Shown: positions 36,441-46,166, counted from the stretch's first letter. The stretch: 64,000 nt of DNA from Devosia equisanguinis (GCF_900631955.1 NZ_UZWD01000022.1:62001-126000); one strand, 5' to 3'. The notes: generated by a model not told the origin, from the sequence alone. Numbers and translations are program-made.

Positions 36441-36467
36441 ATCAAATTCGTCTGACGACCGAGACGA

Positions 36468-37340
36468 TCAGGCGTCGGCGCGGGCAGCGCCGCGGACGGC
36501 TTCCTGCACCTTTTCGAAGGCACGCACCTCGATCTGGCGAATGCGCTCGCGGCTGACGTCATATTGCTGGGCCAGTTCTTCCAGCGTTGCCGGATTTTCC
36601 TTCAGCCGACGCGCCTGGAAAATTGCCCGCTCACGCTCGTTGAGCACGTCCATGGCATTGGTGAGCAACGACATGCGCTCATCATGCTGCTGGCTGTCGC
36701 CCAGACTGGTTTCGGCATCAGGTGTATCGTCAACCAGCCAGTCCTGCCATTCGGACGAGCCTTCATCCGCCCGCATAGGCGAATTGAGCGAAGCATCGCC
36801 GGACAGGCGTGCATTCATCTCCACCACGTCGTTTTCGGTGACCTTGAGCGTGGTGGCGATCTGCTTGATCTGGTCTGGATGCAGCGCACCGTCCTCGAGT
36901 GCCGCGATCTGGCCCTTCACCTTGCGCAGGTTGAAGAACAGACGCTTCTGCGCCGCCGTGGTGCCGATCTTTACGAGGCTCCAGCTGCGCAGCACATATT
37001 CCTGAATGGCGGCACGAATCCACCACATGGCGTAAGTCGCCAGTCGGAAGCCCTTTTCAGGCTCGAAGCGCTTGACCGCATGCATGAGGCCGACATTGCC
37101 TTCCGAGATCACTTCGGAGATCGGCAGGCCATAGCCGCGATACCCCATGGCAATCTTCGCCACGAGGCGCAGATGGCTGGTAATGAGCTTTTGCGCCGCG
37201 CCGGGATCACCATGTTCCTTATAGCGCTTGGCCAGCATATATTCTTCATCCGGTTCCAGCATGGGGAACTTGCGGATTTCCTGAAGATAGCGGCTAAGCC
37301 CTCCCTCGGCGGAGAGGACAGGAAGATTGGTTTGGGCCAT
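36468..37340 (-). CDS. rpoH: Heat-shock sigma factor RpoH (sigma-32)
   Basis: 290 aa. It has region 2 (SEGNVGLMHAVKRFEPEKGFRLATYAMWWIRAAI), the diagnostic RpoH box QKRLFFNLR (~129-137) and region 4 (LEELAQQYDVSRERIRQIE). It directs transcription of chaperone and protease genes; ftsH is a classical target. Start 37340 has AAAGGGGG seven bases upstream. The open frame extends another 23 codons without a better site. A sigma-32-like promoter lies ~85 bp upstream, suggesting autoregulation. Confidence 0.96.
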   Translation of the reverse strand: MAQTNLPVLSAEGGLSRYLQEIRKFPMLEPDEEYMLAKRYKEHGDPGAAQKLITSHLRLVAKIAMGYRGYGLPISEVISEGNVGLMHAVKRFEPEKGFRLATYAMWWIRAAIQEYVLRSWSLVKIGTTAAQKRLFFNLRKVKGQIAALEDGALHPDQIKQIATTLKVTENDVVEMNARLSGDASLNSPMRADEGSSEWQDWLVDDTPDAETSLGDSQQHDERMSLLTNAMDVLNERERAIFQARRLKENPATLEELAQQYDVSRERIRQIEVRAFEKVQEAVRGAARADA

Positions 37341-37426
37341 TGACGCACCCCCTTTCGACATCCCCCGCATTGCGCGGGCGGAACGCCATCTCCTGTCCGG
37401 CAGGCACAAGAGACAGCACGTTTTCT

Positions 37427-37454
37427 ATATAGGTCGCACTTTGGCGATTTTAAG
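37427..37454 (-). promoter_or_regulatory. Sigma-32-like promoter of rpoH
   Basis: On the minus strand CTTAAAA (37454-37448) and ACCTATAT (37434-37427) are 13 bp apart, close to the sigma-32 pattern CTTGAAA-N13-CCCATNT. A transcript would start ~80 nt before the rpoH ATG. Confidence 0.4.
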
Positions 37455-37601
37455 GGCGGGCAATTGCAAGAAACGTTACAAATTGGAGAGGTTCGTTTCC
37501 GACCTGCGCGGCCGCCGCTCTATTCATCGGCATAATACGATAAAGCGGCGCAAAGTTCAAACACGTTGACGTGACGCCGACGCAATCGCGGTCAGGCGCG
37601 C

Positions 37602-38627
37602 CTAAGCAACCGAGTGATCATAGGCGTCCAGCGCATCCTGCAGGGCCTGCAGATCCTCGGGCAAATCCGCCTCGAACAACATTTCCTCGCCAGTGGCAGG
37701 ATGCTCGAAACCAAGTTCTGCGGCATGCAGCGCCTGTCGGCCCAGATTGCGCACGATATCGGCCAGGTCTTCAGGGAGCTTGTTCACCTTGGTCACAAAC
37801 CCCGACGCATAAAGCGCATCGGCGACAAGCGGGTGGCCGATATGAGCCATATGGACGCGGATTTGATGCGTGCGGCCGGTTTCGAGTTGGCATTTAATGC
37901 GAGTGACGTCCCAGCCATCGCCACCATAGCGGCCTTCTACAGCATAGTGCGTAATCGCTTCGCGACCATGGCGCAGCACCGCCTGCTTCAACCGATTGCC
38001 GGGGTCGCGCCCCAGAGGCGCGTCGACCGTGCCGACACCCGACTGCGTCGTGCCCCAGGCAAAGGCAATATATGCGCGATGCAATGGACCGGTGCGTCCG
38101 TGATCGGCAAATTGGGCCGAGAGATGCTTATGCGCCCTTTCGGTCTTGGCGGCGACCATCACCCCGGATGTGTCCTTGTCGAGGCGATGCACGATCCCCG
38201 GTCGCTTGACCCCGCCAATGCCCTTGAGGCTGTCGCCGCAATGAAAGATCAGTGCATTGACCAGCGTGCCATTGGGCGAGCCCGGTGCGGGATGCACCAC
38301 CATGCCGACCGGCTTGTTGATGACGATCAGATGGTCGTCCTCATAAAGGATATCGAGCGGAATATCCTCGGCCTGCGGCTCGGGATCTTCCGGGGGCGGG
38401 GCAAGAAGGGTGATTGTCTCCCCGGCCTTCAGTCTATATTTGGGTTCGCTGACGCCGGCCCCGTCGACGCTGACGGCGCCACCAAGGATTAGGTCCTTGA
38501 TGCGGCTGCGGCTCAAAACGTCGTGGGCTTTGGCCAGCACGGCATCCAGCCTGCCGCCGGCCATGTCGGCATCGACGACAACCTCAATGGGCTCGCCCTC
38601 GAACTCGAAATCGGTATCTTCTGCCAT
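37602..38627 (-). CDS. RluD-type 23S rRNA pseudouridine synthase (RluA family)
   Basis: 341 aa. An N-terminal S4 RNA-binding domain (~15-80: GGRLDAVLAKAHDVLSRSRI) precedes the synthase domain with catalytic HRLDKDTSG (Asp ~165) and ETGRTHQIRVH. It isomerises uridines in 23S rRNA (1911/1915/1917 in E. coli RluD). The proposed ATG (38627) has AGGA six bases upstream; the 37-codon extension to 38738 would lie inside the divergent neighbour. Its start codon overlaps that of the divergent DUF6476 gene. Confidence 0.93.
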   Translation of the reverse strand: MAEDTDFEFEGEPIEVVVDADMAGGRLDAVLAKAHDVLSRSRIKDLILGGAVSVDGAGVSEPKYRLKAGETITLLAPPPEDPEPQAEDIPLDILYEDDHLIVINKPVGMVVHPAPGSPNGTLVNALIFHCGDSLKGIGGVKRPGIVHRLDKDTSGVMVAAKTERAHKHLSAQFADHGRTGPLHRAYIAFAWGTTQSGVGTVDAPLGRDPGNRLKQAVLRHGREAITHYAVEGRYGGDGWDVTRIKCQLETGRTHQIRVHMAHIGHPLVADALYASGFVTKVNKLPEDLADIVRNLGRQALHAAELGFEHPATGEEMLFEADLPEDLQALQDALDAYDHSVA

Positions 38628-38976
38628 GAGCAATCCTGAACAACCGCAAGCCAACGCCGAAACGGACGAGAAGCTCTCGCCTGAAGCGCTGGCCCTGTTG
38701 GGAAAAGCGCGCCGATCCTTCGGGATTTCGATCGGCATCCTGTTGCTGGGCTTTATGGCGATTGGCTTTGCGCTTGTCTATCGCGTCATGCGCGACAGCC
38801 CGCCGCCGGCCATTGCCGACACGATCAGCATTCCCGCCGGCGCCCAGGTGGTTTCCGCGCTCAACACCGACGGCACCATCCAGGTAACTTATCAGGTGGG
38901 CGGCGCGACCATTTTGAGCATTTTCGATGCGGCCACCGGCGCGCTGCAGCGCACCGTACAGATCGGCAGCGAATAA
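38626..38976 (+). CDS. DUF6476-type single-pass membrane protein
   Basis: 116 aa. A polar N-terminus, one membrane helix (~33-53, containing ISIGILLLGFMAIGFALVYR) and a small C-terminal beta domain (ADTISIPAGAQVVSALNTDG). The family is recognised as DUF6476 from its position next to an RluA-type gene and rpoH; no function is known. Its ATG shares the palindrome CATG with the start of the divergent synthase gene, and no ribosome-binding site is visible upstream. Confidence 0.75.
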   Translation: MSNPEQPQANAETDEKLSPEALALLGKARRSFGISIGILLLGFMAIGFALVYRVMRDSPPPAIADTISIPAGAQVVSALNTDGTIQVTYQVGGATILSIFDAATGALQRTVQIGSE

Positions 38977-38991
38977 GGAGACAGGGACGTT

Positions 38992-40011
38992 TCAGCGTCC
39001 CTGGATTTCCCGGAGCGCGGCCAGCCGGTCCGAAACCGATCCCCGCTGTGCCCCGCTCGGGGTCGGCAACATGTCCTCGCTTTCCCCATCCTCGGCAAAG
39101 CGCTGCACTCGATCAAAGAGGCTTTCTTCCGGCAGCGCGTTGGAGCGCTGCTCATTGTCCACCGCATAGACCAGGCGACTGACGCTGGCGGCGATGTCAT
39201 TGAGCCTGTTCCGCAAATGCCCTTCGTCCACTCGCTCGCTTTGCCAGTCGGCCATGATCGAGCGTTCGACATCCCCCACCTGGCGACGCAGACTGTCGAG
39301 CTCGTCTTCCATAGACAATTTGTCGGCCAGCAATTGCTCGGGGCGCCCATCGCTGGGGTCCATTGCCTGGCTGGTTTCGGCCAAGAGTGCATTGAGCCGG
39401 CTTTCGGCGCTGGCAAAGCGCGCCTCGGCATCGACCAGATCCTCGGCGTCATCCTCCGGGCGCTGACTCTTTGTGGCCGGGACGGATTGTGCATCATCGC
39501 GCCCAGTTGGCGCCGCGCCGCCCACTGGGCGACCTTCGGCGCCAAGCGACTGCCGAAGCGCTGCGATTTCGCCGTCGCGGGTTTCGAGATCGCGATCGCG
39601 CATCCGCAGGCGCTGCGCCAGATCGGTGCTTTCCTTTTCGAGCTGTGCCACGCGGGCCCGCAATTCGGCCTCGCGCTCTTCGAGCTCGTTTACCACCGAA
39701 AGATGCTGTTCGCGTTCGGCCTTGAGCGCACCAAGATCGGTGCGCTTCTGGTTCACATCGCCTAATTGCTCGGCCAGGCGCTTGCGCAGCGTCTCGACAT
39801 TCATCTCCAGCCGACGGGTCGAGAGCGCAAATTCGGCACGCAACTGATCCTTGTCCGCACGGAATTCGGCCATGGTAATGGGCGTGGCGGCCTCGATGCG
39901 GCGCTTGGTCAGACGCACTGCGCGCTTCCACACTGCCGGCAGGATGACGAGCGCCACCAGCCCCGCCACCAGCAGGCCCAGCGCGAAATACATCATGTTC
40001 TCGATCAGCAT
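38992..40011 (-). CDS. Membrane-anchored coiled-coil protein, unknown function
   Basis: 339 aa. One N-terminal membrane helix (~5-25, MMYFALGLLVAGLVALVILP) is followed by a long charged coiled coil (~45-170, rich in RLEMNVETLRKRLAEQ-type heptads), a low-complexity linker, and another helical segment (~205-300). The layout resembles envelope or division coiled-coil proteins, but I do not recognise the family. GGAGA lies ~9 nt before ATG 40011; a GTG 27 nt earlier is possible. Confidence 0.75.
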   Translation of the reverse strand: MLIENMMYFALGLLVAGLVALVILPAVWKRAVRLTKRRIEAATPITMAEFRADKDQLRAEFALSTRRLEMNVETLRKRLAEQLGDVNQKRTDLGALKAEREQHLSVVNELEEREAELRARVAQLEKESTDLAQRLRMRDRDLETRDGEIAALRQSLGAEGRPVGGAAPTGRDDAQSVPATKSQRPEDDAEDLVDAEARFASAESRLNALLAETSQAMDPSDGRPEQLLADKLSMEDELDSLRRQVGDVERSIMADWQSERVDEGHLRNRLNDIAASVSRLVYAVDNEQRSNALPEESLFDRVQRFAEDGESEDMLPTPSGAQRGSVSDRLAALREIQGR

Positions 40012-40186
40012 CGAGCAAGTCTCCGACGCGGGCGGCACTACGGGACGGGCAAGGCCATTATGGGCCTATGTGACAGCAAAGCCGGCCATCTGCCATCTGG
40101 GGCAAGGATTAACCCTAATGGCTTTGGCCGGCGCCGTCACGCCTTGGACTGCGGTTTGTCGCCTCTGCGACCTGGACACAATTGCG

Positions 40187-40756
40187 TCAGAAGGGATTCC
40201 AGGTCGGCTGGTTGGTAAAATTGAGGTAGCCCACATTGATCCCCAACCGCGCTCCCACACCGGAACGGATGGGAACCACGACCACCGGACCGCGCTTGGT
40301 CACGGTCATGCCGAGCCCACCCACGATATAGGCAGACCCATCGACGCCGGGGAATCGCCCGAGCACGTCCTGGATGGCCGAAAGGTTATAGACCAGCATC
40401 ATGACCTTGGAGCCATCGCCACCGATGTCGAAACCGATGCTCGGTCCCTGCCAATAGATCGAGTACTGCCCGGCATTGCGGGTATAGAGCGTGCCCTCGC
40501 CATACTTGGCGCCCACGATCAGCGCCCCGCCGGCTTCTTCGCCCAGAATATAGCCATTGGGCTGGCCGAACTGACCCACCGCCCGCTCGACCAGCGAGGC
40601 CAGGCCTTGCGCCGCGGAGCCGAAGAACTCACGGCCACTTTCGACAAGTTCGTCACCCGAATAGCTGTCGCTGAGCGACCCTTGGGCAAAAACGGGCGCT
40701 GCAGGCAGCAACAGGGCGAGCAGCAGGGTCGCGGTCTGGACAAGGCGCTTGAGCAT
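40187..40756 (-). CDS. eipA: DUF1134 envelope protein EipA
   Basis: 189 aa. The signal peptide ends PVFAQ (~25). The rest is the DUF1134 domain: LGEEAGGALIVGAKYGEGTL, QGPSIGFDIGGDGSKVMMLVYNL, VGGLGMTVTKRG. EipA is a small periplasmic beta-barrel-like protein needed for envelope integrity in Brucella, where its gene is linked to CtrA. A CtrA-box-like site lies 32 bp upstream of the ATG here. Confidence 0.9.
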   Translation of the reverse strand: MLKRLVQTATLLLALLLPAAPVFAQGSLSDSYSGDELVESGREFFGSAAQGLASLVERAVGQFGQPNGYILGEEAGGALIVGAKYGEGTLYTRNAGQYSIYWQGPSIGFDIGGDGSKVMMLVYNLSAIQDVLGRFPGVDGSAYIVGGLGMTVTKRGPVVVVPIRSGVGARLGINVGYLNFTNQPTWNPF

Positions 40757-40787
40757 GGCAGGTCTCCCGTGGCGAAGCGGCCAGCGG

Positions 40788-40802
40788 TTACGAGGCTCTT
40801 AA
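40788..40802 (-). promoter_or_regulatory. Candidate CtrA box upstream of eipA
   Basis: Read on the minus strand, TTAA-GAGCCTC-GTAA differs by one base from TTAA-N7-TTAA. It lies 32 bp upstream of the eipA start codon and 50 bp upstream of the divergent YHS gene. Confidence 0.5.
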
Positions 40803-40852
40803 CGACTATGCGTCAGAGTCGACGGGCCGGCGAGCCGATCATTGGGCGGATC

Positions 40853-41350
40853 ATGACGCAAACCTCTAAACAAATCTTAACCATGATCGCCTTGCTTCTG
40901 CCGCTGTTCGGGCCAGTTCCGGCCATGATTACTGCGGCACAGGCCCAGTCAGTGGTTTCAATCATCGTCACCGATCCGCTGACCGGCTACGCCATCGGCG
41001 GCATGGACCCGGTATCCTATTTTACCGAGCCGGGCCCCCTGGCCGGCAGGCCTGAGCTCGAATTGAAATGGAAGGGCGTGCCCTGGCTCTTCGCCAGTGC
41101 CGCCAATATGGAAATTTTCAAGCGCAATCCTGAGCTTTACTCGCCCCAATATGGTGGCTATGGCGCCATGAGCATGGCGCGCGGCTTTCTCTCGGAAGCC
41201 AACCCGTCCATCTACACTGTCTATAAACAGCGGCTGTTCCTGTTCTACTCCGCCTCCAACCGCGAGGCCTTCCTGCTTTCGCCCGACGCCGCGGCGCTGC
41301 GCGGTGAAGAGAACTGGCAGGCGCTGTCCAAAACGCTGACGACCCGGTAG
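40853..41350 (+). CDS. Secreted YHS-domain protein
   Basis: 165 aa. A signal peptide (~1-31, ending AAQAQ) precedes the YHS-type core: GGMDPVSYFTEPGPLAGRPE, WLFASAANMEIFKRNPELYS, PQYGGYGAMSMARG. In most family members the last block reads QYGGYCA with a conserved Cys; here Gly replaces that Cys. YHS domains are thought to bind metals, so metal binding may be altered. A 499-codon frame covering this gene begins far upstream but only this part is conserved. Confidence 0.82.
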   Translation: MTQTSKQILTMIALLLPLFGPVPAMITAAQAQSVVSIIVTDPLTGYAIGGMDPVSYFTEPGPLAGRPELELKWKGVPWLFASAANMEIFKRNPELYSPQYGGYGAMSMARGFLSEANPSIYTVYKQRLFLFYSASNREAFLLSPDAAALRGEENWQALSKTLTTR

Positions 41351-41424
41351 TAGGCACCGGGTTCGCACTCTATTGTCCCCTAATTGATTCCCCGCCGACC
41401 GGCGGCCGCACGGAGAGAACCACC

Positions 41425-42114
41425 ATGGCCGAAATCATCGAGCTCAAGGCAACCGATCTGGCTGCGATGCTCTGCTCACGGGTTTGCCATGACCTCATCA
41501 ATCCCATCGGCGCCATCGGCAATGGTCTTGAAGTTCTGACCGACCCGGGCCAGACTGAAATGGCCGAAGGCGCACGCGACCTGATCGCCAGCGCCGCCAA
41601 GCAGAGCCGCGCGAAGCTGGAATTCGCCCGCCTCGCTTATGGCGCCTCCTCGACGTCAGGCACCGATATCGACACGCGCGAATGCGAGCGCGTCGCGCGC
41701 ATCCTGTTCGAGATCGAAAAGGCCGACCTCGAATGGAATGTGCCGCTCATCCTTTTGCCCAAGCACAAGGCCAAGCTGTTCATGAACATGCTGCTGATCG
41801 CGGCTGGTTCGGTGCCGCGCGGCGGCCAGGTTACGGCCTCGATCACCGGACCTGCCGGCGAGGAAAAGTTCGAGTTCACCTCCAAGAGCGATCCCGAAAA
41901 ACGCCAGAAGACGCTGATCCCGTCCGGCTCGGCCGGGCTTCTCTCCGGCATCCCCGATGAAGGCTTCGTCGACGCGCGCGGTATCCAGCCCTTCTATACC
42001 GGCGTTCTCGCCCGCATGACCGACATGGAGATCGCCATCGGCATCGAGAATGACCAGTTCTTCTTCACCGCCACCCCGAAACCGGCAGAAAAGACTGAGG
42101 AAGCGGCAGAGTAG
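41425..42114 (+). CDS. chpT: Histidine phosphotransferase ChpT
   Basis: 229 aa. The dimerisation helix carries the phospho-acceptor His in CSRVCHDLINPIGAIGNGLE (~17-36). The C-terminal half is a degenerate HATPase-like fold (~90-215) that does not bind ATP. ChpT relays phosphate from the hybrid kinase CckA to CtrA and CpdR. It is followed 81 bp later by a single-domain response regulator, a common linkage in Rhizobiales. Confidence 0.94.
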   Translation: MAEIIELKATDLAAMLCSRVCHDLINPIGAIGNGLEVLTDPGQTEMAEGARDLIASAAKQSRAKLEFARLAYGASSTSGTDIDTRECERVARILFEIEKADLEWNVPLILLPKHKAKLFMNMLLIAAGSVPRGGQVTASITGPAGEEKFEFTSKSDPEKRQKTLIPSGSAGLLSGIPDEGFVDARGIQPFYTGVLARMTDMEIAIGIENDQFFFTATPKPAEKTEEAAE

Positions 42115-42195
42115 TTGCGGCAACGCTAACTATTCACCAACCACTTCGCCTCCATAATTGCGGGCATTGTGCACACTGTTCCCGGACCAATGCTC

Positions 42196-42561
42196 ATGCG
42201 GAGCTGCCTGATCGTCGATGATTCCAGCGTGGTGCGCAAAGTGGCGCGCCGCCTTCTGGAAGATCTGGACTATGTCGTCGACGAGGCCGAAGACGGTCAG
42301 GAAGCGATCGACAAATGTCGTCAGGCCATGCCCGATGCCATTCTGCTCGACTGGAACATGCCGATCATGAGCGGCCTCGAATTTATCAAGCTGCTGCGCA
42401 CCTATATTGGCGGCGAGAAACCGCGCGTCATTTACTGCACCACAGAGAACGATGTCGGCGCCATTGCCATGGCGCTCCGGGCCGGGGCCGACGACTATAT
42501 GCTCAAGCCTTTCGACCGCACTATTCTTGAGTCCAAGTTCGACGTCGCCCAGGCTGCGTGA
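42196..42561 (+). CDS. Single-domain CheY-like response regulator next to chpT
   Basis: 121 aa, receiver only. Acidic pocket VDDSS (7-11), phospho-acceptor Asp52 (AILLDWNMPIMSG), Thr in YCTTEND and Lys in MLKPFD are all present, so it should be phosphorylated. ATG 42196 gives MRSCLIVDDSS, the usual start; ATG 42190 and GTG 42169 are in frame upstream. It is a CheY-type receiver, and its exact place in the ChpT/CckA relay is not shown by sequence. Confidence 0.88.
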   Translation: MRSCLIVDDSSVVRKVARRLLEDLDYVVDEAEDGQEAIDKCRQAMPDAILLDWNMPIMSGLEFIKLLRTYIGGEKPRVIYCTTENDVGAIAMALRAGADDYMLKPFDRTILESKFDVAQAA

Positions 42562-42641
42562 CGCTGCAGCGGCATGACCGCTCATTAACCCGTCGCGACA
42601 ATATGACTGGACGGCAAGGCCGGAACGCTAGAGGTCTTGCC

Positions 42642-42670
42642 CTTGTAACGCCCCATTAGGGGACTTACAT
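42642..42670 (+). promoter_or_regulatory. Possible sigma-32 promoter of ftsH
   Basis: CTTGTAA and CTTACAT are separated by 15 bp, about 50 bp before the ftsH ATG. The pattern approximates the heat-shock promoter consensus. Weak on its own; ftsH being a known RpoH target adds some weight. Confidence 0.3.
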
Positions 42671-42720
42671 TCGCCCCAAATGCCGCCGCATGGCGTGTCG
42701 GCCCCTCCGGGACAGGATTG

Positions 42721-44652
42721 ATGAACGGAAATTTCCGCAACTTTGCCATCTGGCTGGTTATTCTCTTTATGCTGATGGGCCTGTTCCAGGTCTTCCAGTC
42801 GTCCACGCGCTCCGTTTCGGTCGCAGACAAGAGTTACAGCCAGTTCGTGACCGATATTGAATCGGGCCGCGTCTCCAACGTGACTATTACTAATAATGTC
42901 GTCTCCGGCGTGCTCAATGACGGCAGCCGTTTCGAGACCATTATTCCCGATGGCGCCGACGTCATAACCAAGCTCGAAGACCGCAATGTGAACATCACGG
43001 CGCGCGCCCCCGAATCGAGCCCGTTCTGGTCCATCCTGCTCTCCAGCTGGCTACCCTTCCTCGTCATCATCGGCGTGTGGTTCTTCTTCATCCGCCAGAT
43101 GCAGGGCGGCGGTCGTGGCGGCGCCATGGGCTTCGGCAAGTCGCGCGCCAAGCTGCTGACGGAAACTCAGGGCAAGGTAACCTTCGAGGACGTCGCCGGC
43201 GTCGATGAGGCCAAGCAGGACCTTGAGGAAATCGTCGAGTTCTTGCGCGATCCCGGCAAGTTCCAGCGCTTAGGCGGTCGTATTCCGCGTGGCGTGCTGC
43301 TGGTCGGCCCTCCGGGTACCGGTAAGACGCTGCTCGCCCGTTCGGTCGCCGGCGAAGCCAATGTGCCCTTCTTCACCATTTCCGGTTCTGACTTTGTGGA
43401 AATGTTCGTCGGTGTCGGCGCGTCCCGCGTCCGCGACATGTTCGAGCAGGCCAAAAAGAACGCGCCCTGTATCATCTTCATCGACGAAATCGACGCCGTC
43501 GGTCGCCAGCGTGGTGCCGGTCTCGGCGGCGGTAACGACGAACGCGAGCAGACGCTCAACCAGCTTCTGGTTGAGATGGATGGCTTTGAAGCCAATGAAG
43601 GCATCATTCTGATCGCCGCGACCAACCGTCCCGACGTGCTTGATCCCGCTCTGCTGCGTCCCGGCCGTTTCGACCGCCAGGTCGTCGTTCCGAACCCGGA
43701 CGTGGCCGGCCGCGAAAAGGTGCTCAAGGTTCACGTCCGCAAGGTTCCGCTTGCGCCCGACGTCGATCTCAAGGTTCTGGCCCGTGGTACCCCCGGTTTC
43801 TCCGGCGCCGACCTGATGAACCTCGTCAACGAAGCGGCCCTGATGGCGGCGCGGCGCAATAAGCGCTTCGTCACCCACCAGGAGTTCGAAGACGCCAAGG
43901 ACAAGATCATGATGGGCGCAGAGCGCCGCACCATGGCCATGACCGACGACGAGAAGAAGCTGACCGCCTATCACGAAGCCGGTCACGCCATCATCGCGCT
44001 CAAGGTTGCCGGCATCGATCCGATCCACAAGGCCACCATCATCCCGCGCGGCCGCGCCTTGGGCATGGTGATGACCCTGCCCGAGACGGACAGCTATTCG
44101 TTCAGCCGCGAGAAGGCCCTGGCCCGTCTCACCATGCTGTTCGGTGGCCGCGAAGCCGAGATCATCAAGTTCGGTCCGGAAAAGGTCACTTCGGGTGCCT
44201 CTGGCGATATCCAGATGGCCACGAGTCTCGCCCGCTCCATGGTGATGGAATGGGGTATGAGCGAAAAGCTCGGCCGCGTCCGCTACAAGAGCAACGACCA
44301 GGAAGTGTTCCTTGGTCACTCGGTGACGCAGTCGACCAATATGAGCGACGACACCGCGCGCATCATCGACCAGGAAGTGCGCAAGCTGATCGAGGATGGC
44401 GAAGCCTCGGCCCGCGATATCCTGACCACCTACCACGACCAGTGGGAGGCGATCGCCCAGGCCCTGCTCGAATACGAGACGCTGACCGGCGACGAATTGC
44501 GCGCCCTGATGGATGGCAAGCAGCCCGTGCGTCCTGACGACAACGGCCCGGCATCGCCCAAGGCGACCGGCGTCCCCTCTGCGGGCAAGGCGGGCAAGAA
44601 GCGTCCCGATGCCCCGCCCGAGCCCGGCATGGAACCCCAGCCGGAAAGCTGA
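42721..44652 (+). CDS. ftsH: ATP-dependent zinc metalloprotease FtsH
   Basis: 643 aa. Two membrane helices (~4-24 and ~104-123) flank a periplasmic domain. AAA+ Walker A GPPGTGKT (~195), Walker [12 protein letters not shown], the second region of homology RPGRFDRQ, and the protease motif HEAGH (~418-422) are intact. FtsH degrades misfolded membrane proteins and regulators such as LpxC and, in some bacteria, RpoH. AGGA precedes the ATG at 42721. The usual tilS neighbour is absent. Confidence 0.98.
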   Translation: MNGNFRNFAIWLVILFMLMGLFQVFQSSTRSVSVADKSYSQFVTDIESGRVSNVTITNNVVSGVLNDGSRFETIIPDGADVITKLEDRNVNITARAPESSPFWSILLSSWLPFLVIIGVWFFFIRQMQGGGRGGAMGFGKSRAKLLTETQGKVTFEDVAGVDEAKQDLEEIVEFLRDPGKFQRLGGRIPRGVLLVGPPGTGKTLLARSVAGEANVPFFTISGSDFVEMFVGVGASRVRDMFEQAKKNAPCIIFIDEIDAVGRQRGAGLGGGNDEREQTLNQLLVEMDGFEANEGIILIAATNRPDVLDPALLRPGRFDRQVVVPNPDVAGREKVLKVHVRKVPLAPDVDLKVLARGTPGFSGADLMNLVNEAALMAARRNKRFVTHQEFEDAKDKIMMGAERRTMAMTDDEKKLTAYHEAGHAIIALKVAGIDPIHKATIIPRGRALGMVMTLPETDSYSFSREKALARLTMLFGGREAEIIKFGPEKVTSGASGDIQMATSLARSMVMEWGMSEKLGRVRYKSNDQEVFLGHSVTQSTNMSDDTARIIDQEVRKLIEDGEASARDILTTYHDQWEAIAQALLEYETLTGDELRALMDGKQPVRPDDNGPASPKATGVPSAGKAGKKRPDAPPEPGMEPQPES

Positions 44653-44665
44653 CGCATCACACATT

Positions 44666-44696
44666 AAGGGTCACCTCACGGTGGCCCTTTCTCTTT
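44666..44696 (+). terminator. Intrinsic terminator after ftsH
   Basis: AAGGGTCACC-TCAC-GGTGGCCCTT (10-bp stem with one T-G) is followed by TCTCTTT. It separates ftsH from glmM. Confidence 0.8.
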
Positions 44697-44763
44697 GCCG
44701 CCATCTCCGCTATTCCGCCCCAAAGTGGTATTAGCGCAAGCAGACCTTTTGCGGGGACGAATC

Positions 44764-46107
44764 ATGGCCAGGAAATATTTCGGCACCGACGGCATTCGCG
44801 GGCTCGCCAATGGCGACAAGCTCACCCCCGAACTGGCGATGAAGGTCGGCATGGCCGCCGGCACCAAGTTCGTTCGCGGCGAACATCGCAACCGCGTGGT
44901 TATCGGCAAGGACACGCGCCGTTCCGGCTATATGCTGGAAAGTGCACTTGGCGCGGGCTTCACCGCCGTGGGCATGGATGTCTACTTTCTCGGGCCGATG
45001 CCGACGCCAGCTGTCGCCATGCTCACCCGCTCGCTGCGCGCCGATCTCGGCGTGATGATCTCCGCCTCGCACAATCCCTATGATGATAACGGCATCAAGT
45101 TCTTCCGTCCGGACGGCTACAAGCTCTCAGACGAGGTTGAAGCCGAGATCGAACAGCTGATCGATTCCGACAGCGCCAAGCTTCTCGCCCATGGCATGAG
45201 CATCGGCCGCGCCCATCGCGATGAGGAAGCCCGCACGCGCTATGTCGAATATGCCAAGCGCACACTGCCGCGGAATGTCGACCTCTCGGGCCTGCGCATC
45301 GTGCTCGATTGTGCCAATGGCGCGGCCTATAAGGTCGCCCCGCTGGCGCTGTGGGAACTGGGCGCCGATGTCGTGACCATCGGCGTCACGCCCGACGGCT
45401 ACAACATCAACCACAAGGTCGGCTCCACCGCCCCAGAAGCCGTTGCCGCCAAGGTGAAGGAAGTCCGCGCCGATATCGGCATTGCGCTCGATGGCGATGC
45501 CGATCGGGTGATCATCATCGACGAAAAGGGCAATGTCGTCGACGGCGACCAGTTCATGGCCGTAATCGCCCAGAGCTGGCTGGAACGGGAAATGCTTCAG
45601 GGCGGCGGTATTGTCGCCACCATCATGAGCAATCTCGGCCTCGAACGCTATCTGGGAGGCCTGGGATTGACGCTGGAGCGCACCCAGGTGGGCGACCGCT
45701 ATGTGCTCGAGGCCATGCGTGCCAAGGGCTTCAATGTCGGCGGCGAGCAGTCCGGCCACATCATACTCTCAGATTTCACCACCACCGGCGACGGCCTGGT
45801 CGCGGCCCTGCAATTGCTGGCTGTGCTCAAGCAGCAGGACCGGCCGGTCTCCGAAATCTGCGCCCGCTTCGACAAGGTGCCGCAACTGCTGCGCAATGTC
45901 CGCTTCAAGTCCGGCAAGCCGTTGGAGCACAAGCTGGTGCGGCAGGCCATCGCCGACGCCGAGGCAACGCTGGGGACCACCGGTCGCATGGTGGTGCGTC
46001 CCTCCGGCACCGAGCCGGTGATCCGCATCATGGGCGAAGCCGACGACGCCACGATGGTCGAGACCGTCGTGCGCCAGGTTGAAGCGGCAATCATCGACGT
46101 CGCCTGA
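44764..46107 (+). CDS. glmM: Phosphoglucosamine mutase GlmM
   Basis: 447 aa. The phosphoserine loop is [12 protein letters not shown] (Ser ~102), the metal loop is [10 protein letters not shown] (~241-250), the sugar-binding loop GGEQSGHII and the phosphate-binding loop [12 protein letters not shown]. It converts glucosamine-6-P to glucosamine-1-P for peptidoglycan and LPS precursors. The start ATG 44764 ([13 protein letters not shown]) is standard; an upstream extension is not. ftsH-glmM adjacency is common in alphaproteobacteria. Confidence 0.97.
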   Translation: MARKYFGTDGIRGLANGDKLTPELAMKVGMAAGTKFVRGEHRNRVVIGKDTRRSGYMLESALGAGFTAVGMDVYFLGPMPTPAVAMLTRSLRADLGVMISASHNPYDDNGIKFFRPDGYKLSDEVEAEIEQLIDSDSAKLLAHGMSIGRAHRDEEARTRYVEYAKRTLPRNVDLSGLRIVLDCANGAAYKVAPLALWELGADVVTIGVTPDGYNINHKVGSTAPEAVAAKVKEVRADIGIALDGDADRVIIIDEKGNVVDGDQFMAVIAQSWLEREMLQGGGIVATIMSNLGLERYLGGLGLTLERTQVGDRYVLEAMRAKGFNVGGEQSGHIILSDFTTTGDGLVAALQLLAVLKQQDRPVSEICARFDKVPQLLRNVRFKSGKPLEHKLVRQAIADAEATLGTTGRMVVRPSGTEPVIRIMGEADDATMVETVVRQVEAAIIDVA

Positions 46108-46166
46108 CCCGACTTGCTTGCCCCAGGGCAATGATCGGTGCATCTCGCACAGATTATCTTGGTCCG

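Noticed and set aside
39851..40852. Long extension of the YHS protein
   Set aside because: It covers eipA and the coiled-coil gene antisense; only the last 165 residues have a signal peptide and a domain.
43270..44664. 464-aa open frame opposite ftsH
   Set aside because: Shadow; ftsH has all catalytic motifs.
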